Origin: Bradyrhizobium sp. S69
Lineage (GTDB): Bacteria; Pseudomonadota; Alphaproteobacteria; Rhizobiales; Xanthobacteraceae
NCBI RefSeq assembly: GCF_009766005.1
Contig: NZ_LMUK01000038.1
Location: 297,686 to 361,685 of the forward strand
Length of the DNA stretch: 64,000 bases
Direction of reading: 5' to 3'
Of this stretch, positions 55,004-64,000 are shown piece after piece. Under the pieces are notes generated by a model that was not told the DNA's origin, did no database searches, and saw nothing but the letters and a program-made list of their open reading frames with translations. A program made the translations under genes and the position numbers. Positions within the stretch are counted from its first letter, which is position 1. Each line of letters begins with the position of its first letter.

Positions 55004-55270
55004 ATGAAGGTTTTACGCGCCGCCGCGCTGATCGCATTGCTGACGGGACCGGCTTACGCGCAGATGCCCAACATCAATCTGATGCCGGAAACCGCCTCCA
55101 AGACCCCTGAGCAGAGGGAGGCGGAGGAGGCCAGGGACAAGGCCTACAAGGAGTCCTTAAAGAAGATTCCGGACGCCAAGGTCTCCGCGGATCCCTGGGG
55201 TAACGTGCGTACCGATACGCCGAAGGCCGCGGGCAAGCCGAAGAGCAAAACCGGCAGCACGGTGAATTAG
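55004..55270 (+). CDS. Small exported protein of the DPWG family, copy 2
   Basis: The 88-residue protein has a signal peptide (MKVLRAAALIALLTGPAYAQ). The mature part shares DKAYKESLKKIPDAKVSADPWGNVR with the gene at 46123. A central acidic-basic stretch (SKTPEQREAEEARDKAYK) precedes it. GGGGAG lies before the ATG. Function unknown. The micro-lipoprotein gene lies just upstream. Confidence 0.8.
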   Translation: MKVLRAAALIALLTGPAYAQMPNINLMPETASKTPEQREAEEARDKAYKESLKKIPDAKVSADPWGNVRTDTPKAAGKPKSKTGSTVN

Positions 55271-55417
55271 GGGCAGTTCAGCTGATCGCCACGAACCGGC
55301 CAGGTTCGGCCGCCGCCGGTCAATCCAGCAACATTTAGACATAGGGGCAGCCCGAGGGACTCGGATTGGCGGCCGCGCGCGCTATATTGAGCCAGTCGTA
55401 ATGTTGGAGTTTGCGGC

Positions 55418-55648
55418 ATGGCCTCTCGCCCGCGCGATCTCGCAGACCGGATGGCCGGCCGGCGCAAGCCCGACGACGGCTATCTGCGCGAGACCTTTAC
55501 CCTGCCGCGCGACCGCGCCCGAACCAAGGCGCGCGATTTTCTCAACCGCTATCCCAAGGCCGCCTATATGAGCGGGGTCGAAAGCTGGCGTGAACTGCCC
55601 GGCGGCGACATCGAATTCACCATGCGGCGGCTGCCCAGCGCGGACTAG
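55418..55648 (+). CDS. Small conserved basic protein (76 residues)
   Basis: The product is MASRPRDLADRMAGRRKPDD, then GYLRETFTLPRDRARTKARDFLNRYPKAAYMSGVESWRELPGGDIEFTMRRLPSAD. It is basic, lacks a signal peptide and Cys, and has one long helix (about 27-50) and a short beta part. A TTGGAG sequence lies nine bases before the ATG. I recall similar small proteins in Bradyrhizobium with no known role. Confidence 0.65.
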   Translation: MASRPRDLADRMAGRRKPDDGYLRETFTLPRDRARTKARDFLNRYPKAAYMSGVESWRELPGGDIEFTMRRLPSAD

Positions 55649-55886
55649 CGGATCGATGCGATGGACTCCTGGCCTCATCCCGGGGATGACGTCGGGGAGT
55701 ACCTAAACTTCGGAAACGATGTACGCATCTAACTCAGCCTGCCGTCGGCAAGAGCCCGCAGGCGTTGCGCCCAAAAACATCGTCGTGCAAGATCGACACC
55801 AGGAACGTTCGCGAGGGTGGCGGCCTTTATGGTCGACGCGCTTGCAACTAAGCGCCGGGCCGTTTCGCGATCGGAGTGCCAGAAAA

Positions 55887-56588
55887 ATGTCGGACGTCGA
55901 TATGCTGATCCGCCTGCTCAGTGCGGCGTTGCTCGGGAGCATCATCGGACTCGAGCGCGAAAGGATATTGTGGGCCGCCGGCATTCGAACGCATATGCTG
56001 GTGTGCGTCGGCTCCTGCCTGATCATGATCGTTTCGCAATACGGGTTCGCCAACGTCCTGACCGAAAAGAACGTGGTGCTGGATCCCTCGCGTATCGCAG
56101 CACAGGTCGTCTCCGGAATTGGATTTCTCGGCGCCGGCTCGATCCTGGCCCGTGGCGAGATCGTCAAGGGATTGACCACGGCGGCCAGCATCTGGACCGT
56201 CGCGGCGATCGGTCTCGCCGTCGGCGGCGGTCTCTATCTCCCGGCCGCCGAATCCACCGTCATCATTCTGATCATCCTGGCCGGCATCAAGCCGCTGGAA
56301 GAGGCCTATCGATCGCGCAATCAAAGTTGCCAGCTGAAGATTGAAGTCGAGAGTGGATTTCTGACGCCGGAGTTGCTCCGCGACACGCTTCAACTGCGCG
56401 CCAGTCAGGTCAAGCGCTTCCTGGTCGAAAGCCGCGGCAGCCAGGGCGCCGACGATCTCTCGGTGCTCATCAGCAAAGTGTCGTCGCAGGACATCGCGAG
56501 TTTTGCCGGCAAATTGAACGAGCTCGACGGCGTCAAGTCGGTGACGATCGTGAAGCGCGGCAAAAACAGCAACGCAAACCCGACGTGA
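55887..56588 (+). CDS. MgtC/SapB family membrane protein
   Basis: The 233-residue protein has an N-terminal membrane domain of five helices with the MgtC signature: LIRLLSAALLGSIIGLERERILWAAGIRTHMLVCVGSCLIMIVS, then RIAAQVVSGIGFLGAGSILARGEIVKGLTTAASIWTVAAIGLAVGGGLY. A C-terminal ACT-like cytosolic domain (about 150-230) follows. MgtC proteins support survival at low magnesium or inside hosts. GGAG lies before the ATG at 55887; an upstream ATG at 55719 gives a non-conserved leader. Confidence 0.9.
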   Translation: MSDVDMLIRLLSAALLGSIIGLERERILWAAGIRTHMLVCVGSCLIMIVSQYGFANVLTEKNVVLDPSRIAAQVVSGIGFLGAGSILARGEIVKGLTTAASIWTVAAIGLAVGGGLYLPAAESTVIILIILAGIKPLEEAYRSRNQSCQLKIEVESGFLTPELLRDTLQLRASQVKRFLVESRGSQGADDLSVLISKVSSQDIASFAGKLNELDGVKSVTIVKRGKNSNANPT

Positions 56589-56664
56589 ACGCGCCCTAGA
56601 GGCTGTTGTTCAGCAGCGCGGCTAATGCCCTTGCGCAAGGACGCCTGGTGGCCGTCATCCTGAG

Positions 56665-56724
56665 AGCCTGTGAAGCTATCTCGACGTCATCCCCGGGGAT
56701 GACGTCGAGATAGCTTCAAAGGCT
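56665..56724. repeat. Long palindrome: perfect 48 bp core, 60 bp with one mismatch
   Basis: From 56671 to 56718 the sequence is its own reverse complement with no loop: left arm TGAAGCTATCTCGACGTCAT then CCCC, followed directly by its inverse. Five further base pairs extend each side after one mismatch (56665-56724). It could extrude as a cruciform or serve as an RNA hairpin. It precedes family C copy 2. Confidence 0.9.
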
Positions 56725-56747
56725 GAAAGGCTGGGACACACCGGAAC

Positions 56748-56854
56748 CGTCATCCTGAGGTGCGAGCTCTTGCGAGCCTCGAAGGATCGCCGCACGCACT
56801 GCGCTGAACACCATCCTTCGAGACGCGGCCAAGCGGCCGCTCCTCAGGATGACG
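56748..56854. repeat. Dispersed repeat family C, copy 2
   Basis: Arms CGTCATCCTGAGG (56748-56760) and CCTCAGGATGACG (56842-56854) are exact inverted copies. The inner GCCTCGAAGGAT and CCATCCTTCGAGAC elements and the stretch CGAGACGCGGCCAAG are shared with 28842-28983. Confidence 0.85.
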
Positions 56855-57057
56855 CTTCTTGTTTCTCCGGTGATGATGGCGTTGCGCGTTTCAGCGAACG
56901 CCCTGAGATTTTTTACGGCCGCAAGCCCCAAAATCGCTTGCGCATAAACAGCAATTTACGGAGCGAATTCAATTTGATTTGTGGTGTCCAGCCCTACACA
57001 CCTCCATGCAATTTCTGATTTTCAGAAATTATCCTTGACTTTCGACCCAAATCAGCG

Positions 57058-57480
57058 GCGTATTCCTCGCCATCCCGTCCCGAGAGAGGGGGCGTTGGCC
57101 ATCGTCACTGACGTTGGGGCGGGGAGCGGTGGACGCCGATGCGCTTTTGACGAACGGCGCGTGACGCGTACGGCAAAGTCGTGTGGTCCTGACGCCCCGA
57201 TGGCAGGTGTCAAGTTCGCAAGGAGCTCAGGCTTCTTGCGGGCGACGGTGACAAGCAAGCCAGGTCTCGCCGGGGAGAGCACGATATAAGCTGTAAAGCC
57301 ATTGCGCAGGGAAGGCCGGACTGCTTCCGCTGAACCTGTATGCTCGTGTGCGTTTTCTATGTGCATCTTTGCACACGAGATCGCGGGTGCAGCGCGCACC
57401 CGGTCTTCCCTGCGCCCTCTTCTTGAGGGTCGCCTGCGTCCCTCTTGGGATCGCACTGCGCCCTCTCTTTTTAAGGGCGA
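57058..57480. repeat. Probable dispersed non-coding element, family F
   Basis: This GC-rich stretch lacks a convincing gene on either strand. It includes GAGAGAGGGGGCGTTGGCCA, GTGGTCCTGACGCCCCGATG and GCGCAGGGAAGGCCGGACTG, which I recall as parts of a repeat found many times in Bradyrhizobium and Rhodopseudomonas genomes. Small frames occur but lack ribosome-binding sites. Only one copy is present in this window, so the repeat status is from memory. Confidence 0.45.
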
Positions 57481-57649
57481 ACGAATTTGCAAACCTCGGG
57501 CGCAGTGTGCCGCGAGATCGCGGGCTTATGCCCTATGGTTCCGGCGAACTTTTCAAACTGAGATAGATATTAACTTTTCCCGATAACGGCTGTTGAAGAA
57601 TTTTCACCTAAAGCTGGTGCTCCAAAAGGCGGGTGCTCGAAGGCGAGCG

Positions 57650-57961
57650 ATGGCGAAACAGCGCATAGAACGCGGCACGCGCAAGAGTGTCCGGATCGAT
57701 CTGCACACGCAGGGATTTCTGATTCCGGCGCCGGATGCGCCATGGATCGCGTGCGAGATCGTCGATGTCTCCAACCACGGCGTCTGCCTGGAGGTCGGCG
57801 ATCTGGCGGTGCCGAAGCTGTTTGGTCTTGCGTTTACCGCCGGTGGCGAGGTGCTCCGGGTATGTTCGCTGATCTGGCGTCGCGGCGAGCGGGTCGGTGC
57901 CCGTTTCGTCAGCGCCAGGGAATTGCGGCAAGGAGTTACGATAAGCCCTGGTGCCGGCTGA
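57650..57961 (+). CDS. PilZ domain protein (second in window)
   Basis: The 103-residue protein has the motifs RKSVR (RxxxR) and DVSNHG ([D/N]xSxxG) of c-di-GMP-binding PilZ domains, in RGTRKSVRIDLHTQGFLI and CEIVDVSNHGVCLEVGDLAVPKLFGLAF. An RRGERVGARFV segment closes the barrel. The start at 57650 (MAKQRIERG) follows AAGGCGAG; an upstream TTG would add residues. It is flanked by repeats on both sides and is monocistronic. Confidence 0.85.
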   Translation: MAKQRIERGTRKSVRIDLHTQGFLIPAPDAPWIACEIVDVSNHGVCLEVGDLAVPKLFGLAFTAGGEVLRVCSLIWRRGERVGARFVSARELRQGVTISPGAG

Positions 57962-57995
57962 AACCAATCCGCATGCGGGATAGGTACGAGGTCGA

Positions 57996-58058
57996 TAGCG
58001 TTTTCAAGCGAAGTGGGCACCGGTTCGCGTGAAGAAAACGCGTCAAAACAAAAGTCTA
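57996..58058 (+). repeat. Dispersed repeat family A, partial copy
   Basis: The segment TAGCGTTTTCAAGCGAAGTG and CACCGGTTCGCGTGAAGAAA, then ACGCGTCAAAACAAAAGTCTAG, matches the central part of family A at 34900-34997 but lacks the terminal hairpin. Confidence 0.8.
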
Positions 58059-58184
58059 GCGGGCCGCGACGATTTGCACCGGTGCACTGCCACGCCAGGT
58101 CAGGCCCGGGGAGGTCGATGCCGCGCAGAGGAACAAAATCATGGCGACGGGCAACACGACAAGTTTTTGCAGGTCTGAAATCAT
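58056..58184 (-). CDS. Possible 42-residue membrane or exported peptide
   Basis: An ATG at 58184 opens a 42-codon frame, MISDLQKLVVLPVAMILFLC then AASTSPGLTWRGSAPVQIVAAR. It has a lysine near the start and a hydrophobic core like a signal peptide. GGAG lies about ten bases upstream. The 3' end runs into the family A repeat, which weakens the case. It may be a real micro-protein or chance. Confidence 0.35.
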   Translation of the reverse strand: MISDLQKLVVLPVAMILFLCAASTSPGLTWRGSAPVQIVAAR

Positions 58185-58349
58185 GGCCGCGGCTCCGTCT
58201 CGAATCGGGCACGCTCATCCTGCGCCTTTTATGGTTAATGCGATCTTACCATGCGCAGATCTTGCCAGGCGCAGATTCTTGCCAAGCTCATGCCGCGCGG
58301 AATGGTCGCGGGCCAAGCGGGCCTTCCGCGTTCATGGGCCGGCGAGCGG

Positions 58350-58493
58350 TCAGGCGTCGAGCCGCAGCGGCGCCTTGGGGACGACGACAGGCTTCTCGAC
58401 ATGTCCGCATCGCAGGCATTCAAGGCGGGCGTCGATTTTCACCATGTTCATGCCGCATTTTGGGCACGGCGGTCGGACTTCAAAACAGGTCAA
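58350..58493 (-). CDS. Zinc-ribbon micro-protein 3 (47 residues)
   Basis: With the TTG start at 58493, preceded by AAGGAG at six bases, the protein has VRPPCPKCGMNMVKI and ARLECLRCGHVEKPVVV. The pattern RP-x-CPxC-x3-M ... ECLxCGHxE is shared with 28077 and 28601. The distance between the two Cys pairs is shorter here. A longer frame to 58616 without a site is less likely. An AT-rich stretch at 58617-58646 may hold the promoter. Confidence 0.7.
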   Translation of the reverse strand: MTCFEVRPPCPKCGMNMVKIDARLECLRCGHVEKPVVVPKAPLRLDA

Positions 58494-58616
58494 TGGGTGC
58501 TCCTTGTCAGGCGGGAGCTTTGCTCGCTCCGTCGGCAAGCCTGATCGATCGTCTGGAGGTTGTGGACAGCGATTGCCATCAAGGCGCACGGCGCAATGGA
58601 TCGCTTCGCTACCCAT

Positions 58617-58646
58617 TATTTTATATTTTTATTTTATATTTTTATT
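58617..58646. repeat. AT-rich tandem duplication (13-mer x 2)
   Basis: TATTTTATATTTT occurs twice in tandem (58617-58629, 58630-58642), followed by TATT. It stands out in a GC-rich genome. A hairpin GCTCTCCGC/GCGGAGAGC lies next to it (58650-58678). The region lies about 125-150 bases upstream of the zinc-ribbon gene at 58493 and could be its promoter element. Confidence 0.85.
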
Positions 58647-58844
58647 ATCGCTCTCCGCTGCCCGGAATCGCGGAGAGCACTTAGTGTTAAATAACTAAAT
58701 AGACTTTGAGCAATTAATCCAATTTTAATACTGACGATTACCAGAAGTTGATAGACCGTATCAATACGGAAGCCGCGCTGCCCCGATCGCGATGAAAAAG
58801 TTCGAATGAAACGTTATCGCGGAAGTTTTCCGGTGACTGGGGGC

Positions 58845-58965
58845 GTGATCGCAAAAAGAGAAAATTCTTTTTCACTCGCGTCAAGCGCGAAGCGTTTGCC
58901 CGGAGAATCATGCTCAAACAATAAATGCGTGCCGGATGACGATTCGAAGAAGAATCATTCCGCTC
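58845..58965. repeat. Dispersed repeat family B, copy 2
   Basis: This diverged copy of 28310-28428 shares GCGAAGCGTTTGC, ATCATGCTCAAA and the closing ATTCCGCTCT (ATCCCGCTCT in copy 1). Inverted arms are weaker than in copy 1. The stretch from 58966 to 59374 shows no convincing gene. Confidence 0.7.
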
Positions 58966-59374
58966 TGGCCGGGCGCATGAACCAAAATCGCGAACCGGTA
59001 CACTCAAGGGGGCTGCTGACCGTCAGCGCCTGCTATGGTCACGCCGCCTGCGGCCCCAATTCGGCACCTCCAGCGCCGTTGGGGCCGTTTTGCGTGCGAC
59101 TAGCTTAAGCGTGCGCGTGTCCGAACCAGACCGCCGACGAAAAGCCCCGCCCGCAGGGGGTCCACGGACGGGGCCGGTCAGAAGGCGGCATTCCCAGGGG
59201 ACGTCGCCCGGCGCACAGCCTAGGATTGGATCCACCAGCCGCAAGGCGAAGATTTAGCCAAATTCTGACGCGAGACTTACGCCGTCTCACGTCGAGCTGC
59301 GGCAAGGGGTGCTTACCGAATCGAAGCGTGTCCTTGAGTTGATGCAACCGGAGAATGGCGCCTTGAAAATGAAA

Positions 59375-59398
59375 GAGGCCGCCAACTGAGGCGGCCTC
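59375..59398 (+). promoter_or_regulatory. Hairpin immediately before the ribosome-binding site at 59399
   Basis: GAGGCCGCC and GGCGGCCTC form a perfect 9-bp stem around AACTGA. The stem ends at the AGGAG that serves the small gene at 59410. It could control access to that site. No T-run follows, so it is not a terminator. Confidence 0.6.
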
Positions 59399-59409
59399 AG
59401 GAGTAAACA

Positions 59410-59586
59410 GTGTACGGGAACCCGAGTAATCAGCATCGCTGTTTGATGTGCGGCAAAGAATGGACGGTGCCAGAACCGGCTGTTCAAACGTACTTCCTCT
59501 GCCGCGCCTGTACCGGATCATGGCTGATGGCTTACTTCCGGCAGCTCAAGGCGCGCGTTGCCCTGTGGCTGCGAAAATCAAATTAG
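59410..59586 (+). CDS. Small Cys-pair (zinc-finger-like) protein, 58 residues
   Basis: A GTG start with AGGAG six bases upstream opens a 58-codon frame. The product has two CxxC pairs, HRCLMCGKEW (Cys11, Cys14) and FLCRACTGSW (Cys31, Cys34), then a basic amphipathic end (FRQLKARVALWLRKSN). It is distinct in sequence from the RP-CPxC family but similar in size and plan. It lies between a repeat-rich region and the recA promoter. Function unknown. Confidence 0.55.
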   Translation: MYGNPSNQHRCLMCGKEWTVPEPAVQTYFLCRACTGSWLMAYFRQLKARVALWLRKSN

Positions 59587-59624
59587 GCCACTGCGAAAGC
59601 CAAATAGGCCACCAGGGGCCAAAA

Positions 59625-59639
59625 GAACATATTGCGAAC
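59625..59639 (+). promoter_or_regulatory. LexA (SOS) box upstream of recA
   Basis: GAACATATTGCGAAC matches the known alphaproteobacterial LexA site GAAC-N7-GAAC exactly. It lies 105 bases before the recA start. A third GAAC follows three bases later (GAAC-N7-GAAC-N3-GAAC). recA here should be under SOS control. Confidence 0.85.
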
Positions 59640-59744
59640 ATAGAACAAACGTGGTACAAGGTTCCACAAGCTGATCGACCGCCCGTTTTTCACCCGCCGC
59701 CCGTTTGTCCCGCTAGCGAATCCTCGCCATAAGGAGCACCACCT

Positions 59745-60842
<1,098 letters not shown>

Positions 60843-60983
60843 GGTTTTCCGAGCGTCAGGTCGGATGATCTGAGTTCAACATAGCGGGTGCTGAGGACGT
60901 TGAGTTGCCGACGTCTTTGGCGCCCGTTTTGTTTGCGTAGCGCTGGGATCCGGTGCTGACGGCGCCTGTGAAGGGGTGAGAAG

Positions 60984-61958
60984 ATGAAACGCCTGATCTT
61001 CACCACGAGCGACTCCGGCGCGGGATGCCTCAGGCAACCCGGTATCGCCGACGCAGTGGTGCCGGTCGGACGCCGCTTCTTTCTCAGAGAGCCTTTGCCT
61101 TCCGACATCGATATTACCAAGTCACTGGATGAGGATGATTGGCTCGCGCGTATCTACAGGAAGTACGCTCAAGAGACCGATCATCGCACCGGCATGATAG
61201 GTCTATGCGAGCCGTTCGATACGGTCGATTTGTGGATCGATCCCGATCCGAATGCGCAGCTCATCCTGATCTGGTGGCTGGCGTACTTCCGCCCGCATGA
61301 GGCCGTCGTCTCAAAGCTGAATCTGGTGCAGGCGGACATTCCGATCGGCAACTATCCGGCCGAGGAAGTGGTCGAGTGGCGAATACCCACCGTCAAGATA
61401 CTGAATGAGCATCTCGAACTCGCCAGTTCGGCCTGGCAGGGCTGGCGCGCGCCGACGCCCCGGGATTGGTTCAATCTGCTGTCGACGGATCTGAGCCTGT
61501 TGCCGTTGTTCCGGCCAGCGGCCGTCGCTCTGCTCGAAGAATTGCCGGGACGCGCGACCGGACTTGGCGCCACGGAAATGCGGATGCTGGAGCTGATCTC
61601 AGAAGGTAACGCAAGCCCGCCCGACGTTTTTCCCGGACACGAGAAGCGCAACGAGCGGCGGACGTTCGACTATTGGCAGATCGGCGCTCTGCTGAATGGC
61701 TTGGCAAATGCACCGGCGCCCGCCATCTCGGGCTTGGATGGCGGGCCATTTACGGCGGAGATGCACGACGACCGTGATCGTCACCAACGTTACAACGGAA
61801 GCGGGCTCTCACTTACCGAACTCGGTAAAGCCATTCTGGCCGGGCGCGACGATTTCAGCCGGCACAACCCGATCCATCGTTGGTGGGGCGGCACCGAATT
61901 GACCAACGATCGGCTGTGGCGCTGGGATGTTGAGAAGCAGGTTTTGATCGAGCCTTGA
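60984..61958 (+). CDS. DUF1835-like conserved protein
   Basis: The 324-residue protein lacks a signal peptide. It has an N-terminal alpha/beta part (MKRLIFTTSDSGAGCLRQPG...FDTVDLWIDPDPNAQLILIWWLAYFRPHE). The C-terminal part carries RRTFDYWQIGALLNGLANAP and ends LSLTELGKAILAGRDDFSRHNPIHRWWGGTELTNDRLWRWD, which matches the C-terminal block of the DUF1835/DUF3658 type. Function unknown. It is not close enough to recA to assume cotranscription. GGGGTGAGA lies before the ATG. Confidence 0.75.
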   Translation: MKRLIFTTSDSGAGCLRQPGIADAVVPVGRRFFLREPLPSDIDITKSLDEDDWLARIYRKYAQETDHRTGMIGLCEPFDTVDLWIDPDPNAQLILIWWLAYFRPHEAVVSKLNLVQADIPIGNYPAEEVVEWRIPTVKILNEHLELASSAWQGWRAPTPRDWFNLLSTDLSLLPLFRPAAVALLEELPGRATGLGATEMRMLELISEGNASPPDVFPGHEKRNERRTFDYWQIGALLNGLANAPAPAISGLDGGPFTAEMHDDRDRHQRYNGSGLSLTELGKAILAGRDDFSRHNPIHRWWGGTELTNDRLWRWDVEKQVLIEP

Positions 61959-61980
61959 TGGTCAGAATTTCAAACGCGGC

Positions 61981-62021
61981 GTCATTCCGGGCCTGCGCCA
62001 AGCGGCGCATCCCGGAATGAC
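61981..62021. repeat. Intergenic palindrome between convergent genes
   Basis: GTCATTCCGGG (61981-61991) and CCCGGAATGAC (62011-62021) are exact 11-base inverted arms with GCGCC/GGCGC inside. It lies between two convergent genes and could serve as a bidirectional transcription end. No T-run is seen. Confidence 0.7.
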
Positions 62022-62038
62022 GACTGCATGTTTGTTCC

Positions 62039-64000
62039 TTACTCCGCCGCCTGTGCGTAGTCCTCCATCGGCGGGCACGAGCACACCAGATTGCGGTCGC
62101 CATAGACGTTGTCGACGCGCCCGACCGGACACCAGTATTTGTCCGTGCGCGATGTGCCCGCTGGAAAACAGCCCTCGGCGCGGCTGTAGGCACGCGCCCA
62201 ATTGTCGTCGGCGATGTCGTGCACGGTATGCGGCGCATGGCGCAGCGGCGAGGCGTCGGCCTTCCAGCGTCCGCTCTCGATCTCCGCTATCTCGCGCCGA
62301 ATCGCGATCATGGCGTCGCAGAACCGATCCAGTTCGGCCTTCGATTCGGATTCGGTCGGCTCGATCATCAGCGTACCCGGCACCGGAAAACTCATGGTCG
62401 GCGCATGGAAGCCGTAATCGATCAGCCGCTTGGCGATGTCGTCGACGGTGACGCCACAGGAAGTCTTCAATGGGCGCGGATCGACGATGCATTCATGCGC
62501 GACGCGGCCTTTGGCGTTGCGATACAGCACCGGGAAATGCGGCTGCAAGCGGTTGGCGATATAATTGGCGTTGAGGATCGCCACTTCAGTGGCGCGGGTC
62601 AGGCCTTCGCCGGACATCATCAGAATGTAGATGTAGGAGATGGTCAGGATCGACGCCGAACCAAATGGCGCGGCCGATACCGGCCCGACCGCATGCGATG
62701 CTCCGCTGTCGGTTGCGGAATGCCCGTTCGCCGGATGACCTGGCAGGAACGGCTTAAGATGCGCTCTGACGCCGATCGGTCCCATGCCGGGCCCGCCGCC
62801 GCCATGCGGAATGCAGAACGTCTTGTGGAGGTTGAGATGGCTGACATCGGCGCCGTAATCGCCGGGTCGCGACAGCCCGACCTGCGCATTCATGTTGGCG
62901 CCGTCGAGATAGACCTGGCCGCCATGGCCATGCACGATGTCGCAGATCTCGCGAATATGCTCCTCGAACACGCCGTGCGTCGAGGGATAGGTGATCATCA
63001 CCGCGGCGAGGTTGGTCGCATGCGCCTCGGCCTTGGCGCGCAGATCGTCGACATCGACGTCGCCGCGCGCATCGCAGGCGACCACCACCACGTCCATGCC
63101 GACCATGCTGGCGGAAGCCGGATTGGTGCCGTGGGCCGAGGAGGGGATCAGGCATACCTTGCGATGCGGCTCGCCGCGTGCGGCATGATAGCCGCGGATC
63201 GCGAGCAGTCCGGCATATTCGCCCTGCGCGCCGGAATTCGGCTGCAGCGAGATCGAATCATAGCCGGTGATATCGCACAGCCATTGTTCGAGCCGATTGA
63301 ACAGCGCGTGATAGCCGGCGGCCTGCGCGCGTGGCGCGAACGGATGCAGATTGGAAAATTCCGGCCAGGTCAGCGGGATCATTTCACTGGTGGCGTTGAG
63401 CTTCATGGTGCAGGAGCCCAGTGGAATCATTGCGCGGTCGAGCGCGAGATCGCGGTCGGAGAGCTTTCGCATGTAGCGCAGCAACTCGGTCTCGGAGCGA
63501 TGGGCGTGGAACACCGGGTGGGTCAGGAACGCGCTCGCGCGCTTCAGTTCAGCCGGCAGCGTATCGCGCGCGCCGGCGTCGATGTCCGCGTAGGCAAGCT
63601 GGCCGCCGAACGCGCGCCAGACCGCCTCGACGTCGGCGGCCGTCGTGGTCTCGTCCAGCGCGATGCCGAGCGTGGTGTCGCCGATCCGAAGATTGATCCG
63701 CTCGCTCAGGGCGCGCGCCACGATCTCATCGCGCTTGCCGCCGGCACCCACCGTTATCGTGTCGAAGAAGGCTTTCGTGTTCGGCGCAAAGCCGAGCTTG
63801 CGCAAACCCGCCGCCAGCACGGACGCACGTCGATGCACCGATCGCGCGATGTCGGTCAGTCCTTCCGGCCCGTGATAGACCGCATACATCGAGGCGATCA
63901 CGGCGAGCAGCACCTGCGCGGTGCAGATGTTGGAGGTCGCCTTCTCGCGGCGGATGTGCTGCTCGCGGGTTTGCAGCGCGAGGCGATAGGCCGGCTCGCC
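62039..64000 (-). CDS. gcvP: Glycine dehydrogenase (decarboxylating), P protein, C-terminal part
   Basis: GcvP is the pyridoxal-phosphate subunit of the glycine cleavage system. The frame runs off the window at 64000, where the sequence still reads [45 protein letters not shown], so the N terminus is outside. The PLP Lys is in [22 protein letters not shown]. Other typical blocks are [37 protein letters not shown] and [11 protein letters not shown]. It ends near [29 protein letters not shown]. No interruption is seen. Confidence 0.97.
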   Translation of the reverse strand, partial: GEPAYRLALQTREQHIRREKATSNICTAQVLLAVIASMYAVYHGPEGLTDIARSVHRRASVLAAGLRKLGFAPNTKAFFDTITVGAGGKRDEIVARALSERINLRIGDTTLGIALDETTTAADVEAVWRAFGGQLAYADIDAGARDTLPAELKRASAFLTHPVFHAHRSETELLRYMRKLSDRDLALDRAMIPLGSCTMKLNATSEMIPLTWPEFSNLHPFAPRAQAAGYHALFNRLEQWLCDITGYDSISLQPNSGAQGEYAGLLAIRGYHAARGEPHRKVCLIPSSAHGTNPASASMVGMDVVVVACDARGDVDVDDLRAKAEAHATNLAAVMITYPSTHGVFEEHIREICDIVHGHGGQVYLDGANMNAQVGLSRPGDYGADVSHLNLHKTFCIPHGGGGPGMGPIGVRAHLKPFLPGHPANGHSATDSGASHAVGPVSAAPFGSASILTISYIYILMMSGEGLTRATEVAILNANYIANRLQPHFPVLYRNAKGRVAHECIVDPRPLKTSCGVTVDDIAKRLIDYGFHAPTMSFPVPGTLMIEPTESESKAELDRFCDAMIAIRREIAEIESGRWKADASPLRHAPHTVHDIADDNWARAYSRAEGCFPAGTSRTDKYWCPVGRVDNVYGDRNLVCSCPPMEDYAQAAE

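Noticed and set aside
58806..59108. 100-codon plus-strand frame across repeat family B
   Set aside because: Most of it lies in the repeat and there is no ribosome-binding site.

Overview
The window looks like chromosomal DNA of a Bradyrhizobium-type alphaproteobacterium (Nitrobacteraceae). The evidence is the GC-rich coding sequence, the flagellar export genes beside the CtrA-pathway kinase cckA, a CtrA-type box before flgB, the alphaproteobacterial LexA motif GAAC-N7-GAAC before recA, and several dispersed intergenic repeats of a kind I associate with Bradyrhizobium and Rhodopseudomonas. I saw no rRNA, tRNA, CRISPR array, phage module or insertion sequence. Genus is an inference; no search was run.

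1-9.4 kb: fliP (cut by the window edge) and fliO run leftward. flgB-flgC-fliE-fliQ-fliR-flhB run rightward, followed by cckA and a Tim44-like membrane protein that ends at a clear terminator. The fliO/flgB divergent region carries a perfect TTAA-N7-TTAA box and two GGCA-N5-TGCC inverted repeats.

9.5-24.7 kb: housekeeping and accessory genes. These include a secreted lectin-like protein, an MHYT-GGDEF-EAL c-di-GMP protein, a glutathione S-transferase, an isoprenylcysteine methyltransferase-like protein, class I fumarase coupled to a CHAD protein, a toxin-antitoxin pair with a frameshifted toxin, a flavin disulfide reductase, an ABC exporter, an exported metallo-beta-lactamase-fold hydrolase and an IspZ-like membrane protein.

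24.7-37.5 kb: a carotenoid oxygenase diverges from a TetR regulator across two near-identical palindromes. Then come a SET-domain methyltransferase with a basic tail, two tiny zinc-ribbon proteins, an XRE regulator, a glycosidase-like gene interrupted by an in-frame TAG, a DsbA-like protein, a NIPSNAP protein, an acyltransferase, a sorbosone-dehydrogenase-like quinoprotein and a 2-hydroxyacid dehydrogenase.

37.5-45.4 kb: two uptake systems, a TRAP transporter (fused DctQ-DctM plus DctP) and a branched-chain amino acid type ABC transporter (LivF, fused LivM-LivG, LivH, LivK).

45.5-55.7 kb: mostly exported proteins. These are a lipoprotein, two small secreted proteins of one family (DPWG), a caspase-like protease, a C-terminally anchored quinoprotein, a Sel1-repeat protein, two uncharacterised secreted proteins, a PilZ protein, an HdeA-like chaperone, a thioesterase and a 41-residue lipoprotein.

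55.7-64 kb: an MgtC/SapB protein, about 3.5 kb dominated by repeats (including a 48-bp perfect palindrome) with small genes embedded in it, then recA with its LexA box, a DUF1835-like protein and the C-terminal part of gcvP.

The least explained features are the zinc-ribbon micro-proteins, the exported DPWG pair, the bacterial SET protein, the double TetR operator and the repeats. I found no strong evidence for a wholly new multi-gene system.
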